From an uncultured Oscillospiraceae bacterium (lineage in GTDB: Bacteria > Bacillota > Clostridia > Oscillospirales > Oscillospiraceae), in NCBI GenBank assembly GCA_944387015.1, contig CALXDH010000021.1, forward strand, positions 1-43,844: a stretch of DNA of 43,844 bases, in the 5' to 3' direction. Below are positions 1 to 8,311 of this stretch, in pieces. The notes beneath the pieces are model-generated. The model saw nothing but the letters and a program-made list of their open reading frames with translations, searched no databases and was not told the origin of the DNA. Every line of letters starts with the position of its first letter. Position 1 is the stretch's first letter. The position numbers and the translations under genes are program-made.

Positions 1-39
1 ACTCTGTGGCGCAGTGCTTACCGCGCCGACAGCTTTGTT

Positions 40-68
40 AGAATACCAAATCATTCCGCGTTTGTCAA
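40..68 (-). promoter_or_regulatory. Strong sigma-A promoter reading out of the left edge
   Basis: On the minus strand a perfect -35 TTGACA (63-68) and a -10 TATTCT (40-45) are separated by 17 bases. It points toward position 1, so its gene lies outside the window. The AT-rich upstream flank (70-190) resembles the flanks of highly expressed genes. What it drives cannot be seen. Confidence 0.6.
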
Positions 69-211
69 CACCATTTTTCAACTTTCTTCGTTTTTTTATT
101 TTCCCCTGTATTTTCAAGGCCGCTGCTCTGTCATACTTATCTTTTAATATTTATTATTCAGCCGTTCTTATATCTCCTTCGTGTTTTCCGACCTTCCATC
201 TATATAGGAAA

Positions 212-231
212 AGCGCGGGTTTCCCCGCGCC
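212..231 (-). terminator. Terminator of the dpaAB operon
   Basis: A 7-bp GC stem (213-219 with 224-230) has a 4-base loop and, read on the minus strand, is followed by TTTTCC. It lies just downstream of the dpaB stop codon. Confidence 0.6.
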
Positions 232-235
232 TTTC

Positions 236-811
236 TTATCGCAGCAGCAGCGGCTGCAGTTGTTCTCCACGGAGCGCAGCATCTATCGTCTCCGGGATCT
301 TTGTGAAGTCCGCAATCAAAGAGCAGGGCTTGAGCATCGCGTTGTCCTGTCCAAACGGAACAAAGTAGTAATGTTTACGTACCAGTAACTCTCCGATATT
401 TTTTGCCCCTGCCGCCAGACCGTCATTGCTGGCCATAGCAAGGACTACCGGTCTGCCGTTGCGCAGATGTGCCTTCGCGGCCATTGTCACTGCGGTGTCT
501 GTGATCCCGGCAGCCAGCTTTGCAATGGTGTTGCCAGTAGCAGGAGCAATCACCAAAACATCCAGCAGTCCTTTGGGGCCAATGGGCTCTACAGCGGGAA
601 TGTCGTACAGGGGCTCCCGCCCCGTCAGTTCTTTCAGCCGCTCCAGCAGAGCCTCAGAGCTTCCAAAACGCGTATCCGTAAAGGCCGCGGTCTCCGACAC
701 GATCGGAACCACAGTTTCATAGATGCGAGTCAGCTCCTCCAGACTCTTGAGCACCTGTTCATGAGTGCAGAAGGACCCGCAGACTGCAAATCCGACACGT
801 TCCTTCCTCAC
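236..811 (-). CDS. dpaB: Dipicolinate synthase subunit B
   Basis: DpaB/SpoVFB is the flavoprotein-like second subunit of dipicolinate synthase. This mother-cell enzyme oxidises dihydrodipicolinate to dipicolinic acid, which is loaded with calcium into the spore core. The 191-residue product has the expected length and the family's N-terminal GFAVCGSFCTH segment and a central APATGNT phosphopantothenoylcysteine-decarboxylase-like motif. The GTG start overlaps the dpaA stop by four bases (GTGA) and has a GAGGTGA ribosome site inside dpaA, so the two are translationally coupled. Unlike Bacillus, no asd, dapG or dapA gene follows. The transcript ends at the hairpin at 213-230. Confidence 0.93.
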   Translation of the reverse strand: MRKERVGFAVCGSFCTHEQVLKSLEELTRIYETVVPIVSETAAFTDTRFGSSEALLERLKELTGREPLYDIPAVEPIGPKGLLDVLVIAPATGNTIAKLAAGITDTAVTMAAKAHLRNGRPVVLAMASNDGLAAGAKNIGELLVRKHYYFVPFGQDNAMLKPCSLIADFTKIPETIDAALRGEQLQPLLLR

Positions 812-1659
812 GCAAGGTCACCTCGTTCTTCCAAGATGTAATTTACCGCGTCCCGGATCACCGCCGCCGCAGTCCGCGGCACCAGCCGCCCCGGCAGAGA
901 CCTTGCCCACACGTGCGGCAGTCCCAGAGACTCCGCAGCAGCCAGGTCGATGCCCGGCACGGATGCCAGATCCACGCAAAGGCACCCCGGTGGGAGTTGG
1001 GAAAGAAGCGATTCATCCAGGACGAGGGAGGGGACCGTATTGAACACCGCACCAAAGGATTCCAGAGATCCATTCAGGCATGTTGTCTCCAGTGCCTTCC
1101 AGCCGTATGCCCGGATCCAGGCCAGATCCCCCGGTTTTCGTGCAGTAGCCGTTACCCGGGCCCCCAACCCATGCAGCCGGCTGCTGAGCAGTTTTCCGAT
1201 CCGGCCGAATCCCACCACCAGGCAGTCCATTCCCAAAAGGGTCCGGTCCAGATGCTCCATGGCAACCTGGATCGCCGCCTCAGCGGTAGCGGCAGCATTG
1301 GCGACCGTCAGTTCTTCCCGCAGAAAGTAATCCTCCAGTTTCAAGCCGCACAGTTCTGCTTCCCGCAGTTGTTTGGGCTTTATCTGCCCCGCCAGGATCA
1401 GCTGCTCAGGGCGCAGACTTTGAAACAGGTCCAGGGTAGGGACCGGGCTCTCCTGACAATTCAAAACGCCATCACCTTGGCAAAGTGGAAGCGGCAGGAT
1501 CACCACGTCGCATGCCGCCGCCCGGCGCAGCGAGGTCTCCCCTCCGCTCCTCCAGGCTCCCAGTCCATAGGTGCGTACCGTACGTCCATCAGCCTCCAGT
1601 AAGCCAGCCAGTTCCGCCTGGCGGCGATCTCCGCCAATCACGCCAAAGGTTTTGTTCAT
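808..1659 (-). CDS. dpaA: Dipicolinate synthase subunit A
   Basis: DpaA/SpoVFA is the NAD(P)-binding dehydrogenase subunit that works with DpaB to make dipicolinic acid during sporulation. The protein (283 residues) opens with a Rossmann-type MNKTFGVIGGDRRQ segment, the DpaA N-terminal domain. A second nucleotide-binding motif, VVGFGRIGK, begins the C-terminal half. I chose the ATG at 1659 over a longer frame because it begins the conserved domain and has a GAGGGGG ribosome site. It is the first gene of a two-gene operon. The presence of dpaAB shows that the organism is, or recently was, a spore former. Confidence 0.93.
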   Translation of the reverse strand: MNKTFGVIGGDRRQAELAGLLEADGRTVRTYGLGAWRSGGETSLRRAAACDVVILPLPLCQGDGVLNCQESPVPTLDLFQSLRPEQLILAGQIKPKQLREAELCGLKLEDYFLREELTVANAAATAEAAIQVAMEHLDRTLLGMDCLVVGFGRIGKLLSSRLHGLGARVTATARKPGDLAWIRAYGWKALETTCLNGSLESFGAVFNTVPSLVLDESLLSQLPPGCLCVDLASVPGIDLAAAESLGLPHVWARSLPGRLVPRTAAAVIRDAVNYILEERGDLA

Positions 1660-1679
1660 CCGGCATTCCCCCTCGTTCC

Positions 1680-1705
1680 ATGGTATGGAGAACGGAATCG
1701 GTTGT
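1680..1705 (-). promoter_or_regulatory. Possible sigma-K promoter of dpaAB
   Basis: On the minus strand CATACCAT (1680-1687) fits the sigma-K -10 pattern CATANNNT, with AC (1704-1705) 16 bases upstream. Family knowledge says spoVF is sigma-K dependent. The weakness is that transcription would start almost on the ribosome site, leaving nearly no leader. Confidence 0.3.
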
Positions 1706-1707
1706 GA

Positions 1708-1736
1708 TTGTCTTTTTCCCGGACAAGTGATAAGAT
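1708..1736 (+). promoter_or_regulatory. Weak sigma-A-like promoter for the HAD gene
   Basis: TTGTCT (1708-1713), a 17-base spacer and TAAGAT (1731-1736) lie about 85 bases upstream of the HAD start. Each hexamer matches four of six consensus bases, so this is only a candidate. Confidence 0.3.
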
Positions 1737-1819
1737 AAGGAATCATTTTCTCCGTCGGCAACGGCAGGCAGACCTGCCTTTTGGAGACGGAACCATTTTC
1801 CGAAAGGACCGATACCCAA

Positions 1820-2503
1820 ATGCGCTATGTGAATCTGCTGCTGGACGCAGACGATACTCTATTTGATTTTCCAAAAGCCTCCGCCCGCGCCTTTTCCCGC
1901 ATGTGCCAGCTCCATGACATTCCTGATACGCCGGATGTCTATCAGCTCTATCACCAGATCAATCTGGAACTGTGGAACGCATTTGACCGGGGAGACGTCA
2001 CCAAGGAGTTTGTCACGCTGGAGCGTTATGTCCGCTTTTTTGACGCGCTGCATCTCAAGCGGGATGCCGCTGCCTGCAACCGGGATTACCTGGCAGCACT
2101 GGGGGAATGTGTCTATCCGCTCCCCCATGCGGAAGATGTCTGCCGAACGCTTGTCAGCCGCGGGCACCGGCTGTACATCATCACCAACGCGGTGGCCTCT
2201 GTGCAGAGGAACCGTCTGCGGGGCAGTGCGTTTGCCGATCTCATCACCGATGCGTTCATCTCCGAAGACGCCGGAGCGTCCAAACCAGCCCGGGCCTATT
2301 ACGACTATGTCCTTGCCCGCATCCCGGGAGCCAGCGCCGAAAACACGCTGGCGATAGGGGATTCTCTGACCACCGACATCGCCGGAGCCAACAATGCCGG
2401 GCTCCCCTGCTGCTGGTATAACCCCCGTCGGGCTCCCCGCCCGCAGGGATTGCACATCGACTATGAGATCCAAGACCTGCGAGCCCTGCTTGACTTGGTA
2501 TAA
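1820..2503 (+). CDS. HAD-superfamily phosphatase, YjjG-type nucleotidase
   Basis: A haloacid dehalogenase-like hydrolase of 227 residues, closest by pattern to the YjjG/YfnB group that dephosphorylates (non-canonical) pyrimidine nucleotides. Motif I is present as LLLDADDTLFDF near the N-terminus, with the catalytic aspartate and the acid/base aspartate two residues on. Motif II is IITNA, the motif III lysine sits near SKPARAYYD, and motif IV is IGDSLTTDIAGANNAG. An ATG at 1820 with GAAAGGA upstream is preferred to the TTG at 1781, which would add 13 non-conserved residues. The HD-hydrolase gene follows 19 bases later, so the two are probably cotranscribed. Substrate is not predictable from sequence alone. 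Confidence 0.85.
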   Translation: MRYVNLLLDADDTLFDFPKASARAFSRMCQLHDIPDTPDVYQLYHQINLELWNAFDRGDVTKEFVTLERYVRFFDALHLKRDAAACNRDYLAALGECVYPLPHAEDVCRTLVSRGHRLYIITNAVASVQRNRLRGSAFADLITDAFISEDAGASKPARAYYDYVLARIPGASAENTLAIGDSLTTDIAGANNAGLPCCWYNPRRAPRPQGLHIDYEIQDLRALLDLV

Positions 2504-2522
2504 ATAAGGAGGCCCTATTATT

Positions 2523-3026
2523 ATGGATCTGCAAGCAGTCACAGCCGCAATGATCGCTTATGACGCAGGCGATCCCATGCGCATTCATCATTTTCTGAAG
2601 GTCCATGCCTTCGCCCGCCTCATCGGGCTGTCAGAGGGACTCTCCGCCGACCTTCAGGAAATCACAGAAGTCGCCGCTCTGGTGCACGACATCGGCATCC
2701 ACCGTGCCGAGGCACTTTACGGCTCCAGTGCCGGAAAATATCAGGAGGAACTGGGTCCCGCGGAGGCTGAAGCACTTTTGCGCACACTAAACGCCCCCTC
2801 CGCTCTGACGGCGCGGGTCTCTTATCTGGTAGGTCATCATCATACCTATACCAATATAGACGGCTTGGATTATCAGATTTTGGTGGAGGCGGATTTCCTG
2901 GTCAATCTGTACGAGGACCAGATTCCTGCAGCAGCCAAAAAACACGCCTACGCTTCCATTTTCCGCACAGAGAGCGGCAAGCGCCTGTGCCGGGAGCTGT
3001 ATCCGGAAGTCACCAGGGAAGAATAA
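2523..3026 (+). CDS. HD-domain phosphohydrolase
   Basis: A small (167-residue) HD-superfamily protein. The metal-binding signature is visible as an upstream histidine (RIHHFLKVHAFAR), the HD pair in ALVHDIGIHRAE, and a distal VGHHHTY segment. Such proteins hydrolyse phosphate esters of nucleotides or similar metabolites, and the substrate here is unknown. The start follows a perfect AGGAGG at 2508-2513. It sits 19 bases after a HAD phosphatase, which suggests a shared housekeeping or nucleotide-salvage role. It converges with cca across a short hairpin. Confidence 0.85.
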   Translation: MDLQAVTAAMIAYDAGDPMRIHHFLKVHAFARLIGLSEGLSADLQEITEVAALVHDIGIHRAEALYGSSAGKYQEELGPAEAEALLRTLNAPSALTARVSYLVGHHHTYTNIDGLDYQILVEADFLVNLYEDQIPAAAKKHAYASIFRTESGKRLCRELYPEVTREE

Positions 3027-3030
3027 GCAG

Positions 3031-3059
3031 CAGCGGCGCCGGAAAATCCAGCGCCGCTG
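3031..3059. terminator. Hairpin between convergent genes
   Basis: A 9-bp GC-rich inverted repeat (3031-3039 with 3051-3059) lies between the HD gene stop and the cca stop. There is no good T-run on either side, so it may be a weak bidirectional terminator. Confidence 0.45.
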
Positions 3060-3060
3060 T

Positions 3061-4416
3061 TCATCTCTTTCCAGTGTTTTCTGCCTGCGGGAAAATCTCC
3101 CGGTGCTCCTGTGCCCGCTTCAGCAGCTTCGCCCGTTCGTTTGGCAAAACGCCCTCTACCACCGCATCCAGCAGCCGTTCCAGCTCCTGACCGATGGCCG
3201 CTCCCACATAGCCCAGTGCCAGCAGGTCCCGGCCGGATACAGCAAGCTGCCGCAAAGAGACGCAGGCGTCCTCCTCCACCAGCCGGTCCAAAATCGTCTC
3301 CACCTGAGCAAGTTCCCTCTGGCGGTCCTGATAGGCCGGAGCCTGGGCCAGATTGTCAGCCCGCTTCACGGCCAGCAATTTTCGCAGTTCCTCCTCGCCC
3401 AGCGCCCGCAGACAGCGGCGCACCGCCGGGTCCTCCGGAACAATGGGGCGGTCATGCCACTCCACCAGCCGGACAATGCGCTCCCGCGTCTGATTGTCAA
3501 AGCGCAGGCGGCGGAGCATCTGGTCCGCCATGCGGGCGCTCTCAGCCGGGTGTCCCCGGAAATGTCCCCGCCCCGCCTCATCCAGCCGCATACAAGCCGG
3601 CTTCCCGATGTCGTGCAGCAGCATGGTATAGCGCACCGTTATGTCCGCCGGTGATGCCGCAAGGGCATGAAGGGTGTGCTCCCACACATCATAGCAGTGG
3701 TGCCGGTTCCGCTGGTCCAACCCCACCATCGGCAGGATCTCCGGCCAGAACACACTCAGAACATCCGGGTACGCCCGCAGCACCTCCGCCGCTCCCCGGC
3801 CGGTCAGGAGCTTTGTCAGTTCCACCTGGATCCGCTCCGGGGCGATTTGTGCCAACAGTGCAGCGCAGCGGTGAATGCCCTCCACCGTGCGGGGCTCAAT
3901 GGAAAATGCCAGGTCCGCTGCAAACCGCAGTCCCCGCATCATACGCAGGGCATCTTCCCGGAACCTCCGGTCCGGCTCTCCGACGCACCGCAGGATCCCC
4001 GCCTTCAGGTCCGCCGTCCCGCCGAAGGGATCCCGGAAGGTCCCCCGGAGATCCATGGCCATGGCATTGACCGTAAAATCCCGCCGGCTCAGATCTTCCT
4101 CCAGCGAGGTCGTAAAGGTCACCTGCTCCGGCCGCCGGTGATCCCGGTAGTCCCCGTCCCGGCGGAACGTGGTGATCTCCACCGCCCGCTCCGGGGTCCG
4201 GACCGTAACCGTGCCGTGCTGCAGTCCTGTTGGGATTGCCCGTTCTCCGAAGAGCGCCAGTGTCTGCTCCGGCAGGGCGTTGGTGGTCACGTCCCAGTCC
4301 CCCGGAGTCCGGCCCAGACGCAGATCCCGGACGCAGCCGCCTACGCACCAGGCCTCACAGCCTGCCGCCTCCAGGGCCTCCAGCACAAGTTTTACATCCT
4401 GTGGTATTTCCGTCAC
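3061..4416 (-). CDS. cca: CCA tRNA nucleotidyltransferase with HD domain
   Basis: Adds or repairs the 3'-CCA end of tRNAs in the cytoplasm. The 451-residue protein begins with the class II nucleotidyltransferase head: GGCVRDLRLGR is the nucleotide-binding motif and the following GDWDVTT holds the catalytic DxD pair. The tRNA-binding neck and body regions follow. A C-terminal HD domain (RYTMLLHDIGKPA) typical of many bacterial CCA enzymes supplies phosphodiesterase or phosphatase activity. The start is GTG with AAGGACGGG upstream. The gene is divergent from murC and its predicted promoter overlaps the murC promoter. Confidence 0.93.
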   Translation of the reverse strand: MTEIPQDVKLVLEALEAAGCEAWCVGGCVRDLRLGRTPGDWDVTTNALPEQTLALFGERAIPTGLQHGTVTVRTPERAVEITTFRRDGDYRDHRRPEQVTFTTSLEEDLSRRDFTVNAMAMDLRGTFRDPFGGTADLKAGILRCVGEPDRRFREDALRMMRGLRFAADLAFSIEPRTVEGIHRCAALLAQIAPERIQVELTKLLTGRGAAEVLRAYPDVLSVFWPEILPMVGLDQRNRHHCYDVWEHTLHALAASPADITVRYTMLLHDIGKPACMRLDEAGRGHFRGHPAESARMADQMLRRLRFDNQTRERIVRLVEWHDRPIVPEDPAVRRCLRALGEEELRKLLAVKRADNLAQAPAYQDRQRELAQVETILDRLVEEDACVSLRQLAVSGRDLLALGYVGAAIGQELERLLDAVVEGVLPNERAKLLKRAQEHREIFPQAENTGKR

Positions 4417-4436
4417 GGTTTTTCCCGTCCTTTTGG

Positions 4437-4465
4437 TTGCATTTCTAAACTTTCCGTATTATAAT
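4437..4465 (+). promoter_or_regulatory. murC promoter
   Basis: TTGCAT (4437-4442), a 17-base spacer and a perfect TATAAT (4460-4465) lie 78 bases before the murC start. The -10 shares bases with the opposing cca promoter. Confidence 0.65.
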
Positions 4466-4486
4466 GAGTTGCTTATGATTATACAA
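4458..4486 (-). promoter_or_regulatory. cca promoter overlapping the murC promoter
   Basis: On the minus strand TTGTAT (4481-4486), a 17-base spacer and TATAAT (4458-4463) face cca. The two -10 boxes form one palindrome, ATTATAAT (4458-4465). Confidence 0.55.
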
Positions 4487-4542
4487 TGTTTTTCCCGCCT
4501 TTGCAACGCGGGGCGCTTATTTGGAAAGGAAGTCTCCGTCCT

Positions 4543-5925
4543 ATGATGAACAATCCGAAACCCATCCGCGAATACCTGGTCCCTGGCAAACGTGTCCACT
4601 TGGTCGGCATCGGCGGCGTGTCCATGTGCCCGCTGGCGGAGGTCCTGCGGGGCATGGGGCTCCGCGTCCAAGGCTCCGACATGACGGAAAGCGATACCGT
4701 CCGCCGACTGCGCGGGCTGGATATTCCCGTCGCCATCGGCCATAATGCAGACAATCTGGGGGACTGTGACTTTGTGGTGCGCACCGCCGCTGTCCATGAC
4801 GGCAATCCCGAGATTGCCGGTGCTGTGGCCCGGGGCATCCCGGTCTACGAGCGTGCCCAGGCCTGGGGCGCCATCATGCAGCATTACCCCAACGCGCTGT
4901 GCATCTCTGGTACTCACGGCAAAACCACCACTACTTCCATGTGCACTCATATTTTTATGGCAGCCGAGGCGGATCCCACGGTAATGATCGGCGGCACACT
5001 GCCCCTGCTCCACTCCGGGTATCGGGTGGGCAATGGCAACACCATCATTCTGGAGTCCTGTGAATACTGCAACAGCTTCTTAAGCTTCTTCCCCACGGTC
5101 GCCGTGATCTTGAACGTTGAGGCAGACCATCTGGACTTCTTCAAGGACCTCAATGACATTGAGCACTCCTTCCATCAGTTTGCCCAGCTGGTACCGCCGG
5201 CAGGGCATGTCATCGTCAACGCCGACAATCAGGGTGCCATGGACTCTGTCCAGGGACTGGAGCATCCCATCCTCACCTTCGGCTTGGAACGCCCCGCCGA
5301 CTGTACGGCGTCCAACCTCCACGAGGAGGATGGCCTGCCGGTGTTCGACGTGCTGATCCACGGTCAGCCGTACGCCCACGTAACGCTCCATGTCTATGGC
5401 CGCCACAATGTGCTCAATGCCCTGGCCGCGGCAGCCGCCGCCCACGTTCTGGGTCTGCCCGGCTCCGCCGTGGAAGAAGGTCTGGCCGCCTTCACCGGCG
5501 CCGGACGCCGCTTCGAACATAAGGGCACCTATCACGGCGCAGAGGTCTACGATGATTATGCCCATCATCCCGATGAGCTCCATGCCCTGCTGACCACTGC
5601 CAAGGAGCTGCCCCATAAGCGTCTGGTGGTGGCATTCCAGCCCCACACCTACTCCCGTACCGCCAAGCTGTTCGACCGCTTTGTGGAGGAGCTGAAGATT
5701 CCCGATGTGGCCATCCTGGCGGAGATCTACGCAGCCCGGGAGCAGAACACCCTGGGCATCTCCTCCTCCGATTTGTGCCGCAACATCCCCGGTGCCATCT
5801 ACTGCTCCACGCTGGATAAAGTCACGGAGGAACTGCGGAAGATCGCCCAGCCCGGCGATCTGATCCTCACCGTGGGCGCCGGCGATATTTACCGCGCCGG
5901 CGACAAGCTGCTCCAGGAGGCCTGA
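4543..5925 (+). CDS. murC: UDP-N-acetylmuramate--L-alanine ligase
   Basis: MurC joins L-alanine to UDP-N-acetylmuramic acid using ATP, the first step of peptidoglycan stem-peptide synthesis, in the cytoplasm. The 460-residue product shows an N-terminal Rossmann segment (HLVGIGGVSM), the ATP-binding loop GTHGKTTTT at about residues 123-131, and the C-terminal DDYAHHPDE motif typical of MurC. A pair of ATG codons (4543 and 4546) follows GGAAAGGA. I use the first, as the upstream 19 residues of the open frame are not family-like. proX starts six bases after the stop, so the two probably form an operon. Confidence 0.95.
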   Translation: MMNNPKPIREYLVPGKRVHLVGIGGVSMCPLAEVLRGMGLRVQGSDMTESDTVRRLRGLDIPVAIGHNADNLGDCDFVVRTAAVHDGNPEIAGAVARGIPVYERAQAWGAIMQHYPNALCISGTHGKTTTTSMCTHIFMAAEADPTVMIGGTLPLLHSGYRVGNGNTIILESCEYCNSFLSFFPTVAVILNVEADHLDFFKDLNDIEHSFHQFAQLVPPAGHVIVNADNQGAMDSVQGLEHPILTFGLERPADCTASNLHEEDGLPVFDVLIHGQPYAHVTLHVYGRHNVLNALAAAAAAHVLGLPGSAVEEGLAAFTGAGRRFEHKGTYHGAEVYDDYAHHPDELHALLTTAKELPHKRLVVAFQPHTYSRTAKLFDRFVEELKIPDVAILAEIYAAREQNTLGISSSDLCRNIPGAIYCSTLDKVTEELRKIAQPGDLILTVGAGDIYRAGDKLLQEA

Positions 5926-5931
5926 TCTGCT

Positions 5932-6471
5932 ATGGAGATCTCACCTCTGTTTCACAACACCCGGCCCGAGGGGGAGCTTCTTCCCCAGGAGGCCGCGGCG
6001 TTCGATCTTCTGGAATCACTGGGCATCGCGTATGACCGGGTCACCAGCGATCCGGCGGACAACATGGAAAAGTGTGCCGCCGTCAGTGCCGTGCTGGGAA
6101 TGCCCATCTGCAAGAATCTCTTTCTCTGCAACCGGCAGAAGACTCAGTTTTATCTCCTGGCCATGGGCCCGGAGAAACCTTTCCACACCAAGGATCTGAG
6201 CCATCAGATTGGCTCTGCCCGGCTGTCTTTTGCGCCGGAAGAGGCTCTCTGGGAGTTTCTGCACTGTACGCCCGGCTCTGCCACCGTGCTGGGGTTGATG
6301 AACGATTCCGAGCACCGCGTACAGCTGCTGATGGAGCGGGAAGTCTATGAAGCACCGTATTTTTCCTGCCATCCCTGCATCTGTACCAGCAGTTTGAAGA
6401 TCCGCACCCAGGACCTGCTGGAAAAATTCCTCCCCGAAACCGGCCATACCCCCATTGTCGTGGATCTCTAA
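5932..6471 (+). CDS. proX: Prolyl-tRNA editing protein ProX (YbaK/EbsC fold)
   Basis: A stand-alone editing enzyme of 179 residues that hydrolyses mischarged Ala-tRNA(Pro), correcting errors of prolyl-tRNA synthetase. Family features visible include the N-terminal LLESLGIAYDRVTSDPADNMEKC region and the conserved substrate-pocket lysine in GMPICKNLFLCNRQK. The C-terminal part shows the PGSATVLGLMND loop, the FSCHPCICTSSLKI segment and the HTPIVVDL terminus. It follows murC by six bases and ends at a strong terminator. The link to murC is likely positional rather than functional. Confidence 0.9.
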   Translation: MEISPLFHNTRPEGELLPQEAAAFDLLESLGIAYDRVTSDPADNMEKCAAVSAVLGMPICKNLFLCNRQKTQFYLLAMGPEKPFHTKDLSHQIGSARLSFAPEEALWEFLHCTPGSATVLGLMNDSEHRVQLLMEREVYEAPYFSCHPCICTSSLKIRTQDLLEKFLPETGHTPIVVDL

Positions 6472-6555
6472 GGCGCTCAAGCAGGAATGCAGTATATCTC
6501 GGCCAAGTACGTGTATCCCGGAAACTGCACAGCCTCTGTGTCTATCATATTTTGC

Positions 6556-6591
6556 AAAGGAGCGGCGGCCCAAATGGGCCGCCGCTCCTTT
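6556..6591. terminator. Strong bidirectional terminator between proX and the SLH gene
   Basis: A perfect 16-bp stem (6556-6571 with 6576-6591) with an AAAT loop begins with AAA and ends with TTT. It lies between two convergent genes and can serve both. Confidence 0.85.
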
Positions 6592-6618
6592 GTGTTCTTG
6601 TATTTCCTTTATCCTGCA

Positions 6619-8268
6619 TCAGCGGAGAAACTGGATGTTGGCATCCACTCTGCCGCCGATTCCATCAATGGTGCAGCTGCTGGAAAACTGCCAGATGTCC
6701 ATCTGATAATAGAACCCAGGATACAGTTTTTCCGACGACGCGCTCTTATACTCCGGATACCAGATGGGGTAGTCCGCCAACTGGGGGAGGTTGAACTTGT
6801 TATAGGCCACATACTGACTTGTGTAAATCATAGGCTGGTAGCCAGCCTCCTCGATCCGCTTGCAAAACGCCAGTGCACAGGCAGTCGCCACTTCCGGAGA
6901 AATGCCGTAAACCCGATAGGTAGAGTCATGCATCTCCCAGTCGTATGCCACCGGGCCGGAGATCTCATGGCCTTCCAAAAGGCTGATGACATAGTCTGCC
7001 TCCTCCACTGCCTCCTCGACGGTAATGGCCTGGGAGAAAATATAGACACCGGTCTCGATTCCGGCAGCCATCGCACCGTCAATGTTCTTGGCGTAAAACG
7101 CGTCGGAGACCAGGCTGCCGGAAGAATACCCCCGCAGTCCCACGCGAACCATGGCAAAGTCCACACCGTCCGCAGCCACAGCTTCCCAGTCAATGGTGTT
7201 GTTTTCGCTGGCACGGTTCTGATAGGCGGAGACATCGATACCGAAACGAGTCTCGTACTCCCCGCCCACATAGGTCAGCCGGTCACCATCCCAGGCAAAG
7301 TCCCCCTGAGACAAGCTGTTGCGATCCATACCGTCGTAGAGAGGTACCTGATACCCGTTGTAGCTGACATAGCCGTAGGGATCCACCCAGGGATAGTTTC
7401 CAGAGGAAGAGGAGGAACCGCCGTCATCCGGCTCCTCAGGAACACCTGGTTCAGCGGTATCCTCTTCTCCGCCGTTGACCACCGTAATGTTCGCTCCGCT
7501 GAAATTCCGCACATCTCCCTCAATGGTGACGTTCTCCAGAGATACTGTTCCCTGAACACCGGGCGCCAAAATCAGATCTCCGTTGATATTCATATGCTCC
7601 AGCGTCGCTCCGCTGGAGGAATTGATCAGCAGCGAGCCGTTCGTATCTTTGGAATACGGTGTGGCGGACTGCACCAAAACATCCACCATATTGTTCAAAA
7701 TGCTCACGATTTCCGCCCGGGTGATGGGATCCGTGGGCCGGAAATAGCCGTCGGCAGAGTCAGTGATGTACCCGCGCCGGGTCATTTCTGCCACATATCC
7801 CCGCGCATAATCCGCCACCTGATCCCCGTCCGCGTAGGTCAGCGTGGTGGTATCGCCTTCGATCTGGAAGGAGCGGGCGATCATAGCCACCGCCTGCTGG
7901 CGAGTAATGGTGTCGGAAGGCAGCGCCATCCCGTTGTTGCCCAGGTATACGCCGGAGGCATGCAGTTTCAGGATCTCTGTCTCCCAATAGGTTCCCGGCG
8001 TATCAGAAAATGTAGACGCCGGAGATACCGTCTGAAATTTCAAAAAGCGATCCAAAATACCGGCAAATGCTCCCCGGGTGATAGACTGATCCGGCCGGAA
8101 CGTCCCGTCATCATAACCGTTGATGATCCCGTACTCCTCGCTCCACTTGGAGATGGCATCTTCCGCCCAGTGTCCGGATGTATCCAAAAAGGCGGCGGCC
8201 TGGGTAAATGTCAGGGCTCCGGCCAATACTGCGGCCAGGAGCCGTTTCGGCAGTTGCATATGTCCCAT
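6619..8268 (-). CDS. S-layer homology protein with GH25 lysozyme domain
   Basis: A secreted cell-wall protein of 549 residues. After a signal peptide (LLAAVLAGALTFTQAAA) come three SLH repeats at about 27-76, 86-134 and 145-195, carrying ITRGA, ITRQQ and ITRAE motifs. SLH domains bind pyruvylated secondary wall polymer. Next is a short repetitive beta-strand stretch (SGATLEHMNINGD onward) and a Ser/Gly/Pro linker. Last is a glycoside hydrolase 25 domain (about 342-549) with the acidic residues of FGIDVSAYQ and YDWEMHD, predicted to cleave peptidoglycan glycan strands. The ATG at 8268 follows GAAAGGGA and starts the signal peptide. A partner for SLH binding, CsaB, is encoded at 27487-29712. 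Confidence 0.9.
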   Translation of the reverse strand: MGHMQLPKRLLAAVLAGALTFTQAAAFLDTSGHWAEDAISKWSEEYGIINGYDDGTFRPDQSITRGAFAGILDRFLKFQTVSPASTFSDTPGTYWETEILKLHASGVYLGNNGMALPSDTITRQQAVAMIARSFQIEGDTTTLTYADGDQVADYARGYVAEMTRRGYITDSADGYFRPTDPITRAEIVSILNNMVDVLVQSATPYSKDTNGSLLINSSSGATLEHMNINGDLILAPGVQGTVSLENVTIEGDVRNFSGANITVVNGGEEDTAEPGVPEEPDDGGSSSSSGNYPWVDPYGYVSYNGYQVPLYDGMDRNSLSQGDFAWDGDRLTYVGGEYETRFGIDVSAYQNRASENNTIDWEAVAADGVDFAMVRVGLRGYSSGSLVSDAFYAKNIDGAMAAGIETGVYIFSQAITVEEAVEEADYVISLLEGHEISGPVAYDWEMHDSTYRVYGISPEVATACALAFCKRIEEAGYQPMIYTSQYVAYNKFNLPQLADYPIWYPEYKSASSEKLYPGFYYQMDIWQFSSSCTIDGIGGRVDANIQFLR

Positions 8269-8311
8269 GAAAGTCCCTTTCTGTCTATTTTTGTCGGCGC
8301 ACTGTAAAGAA

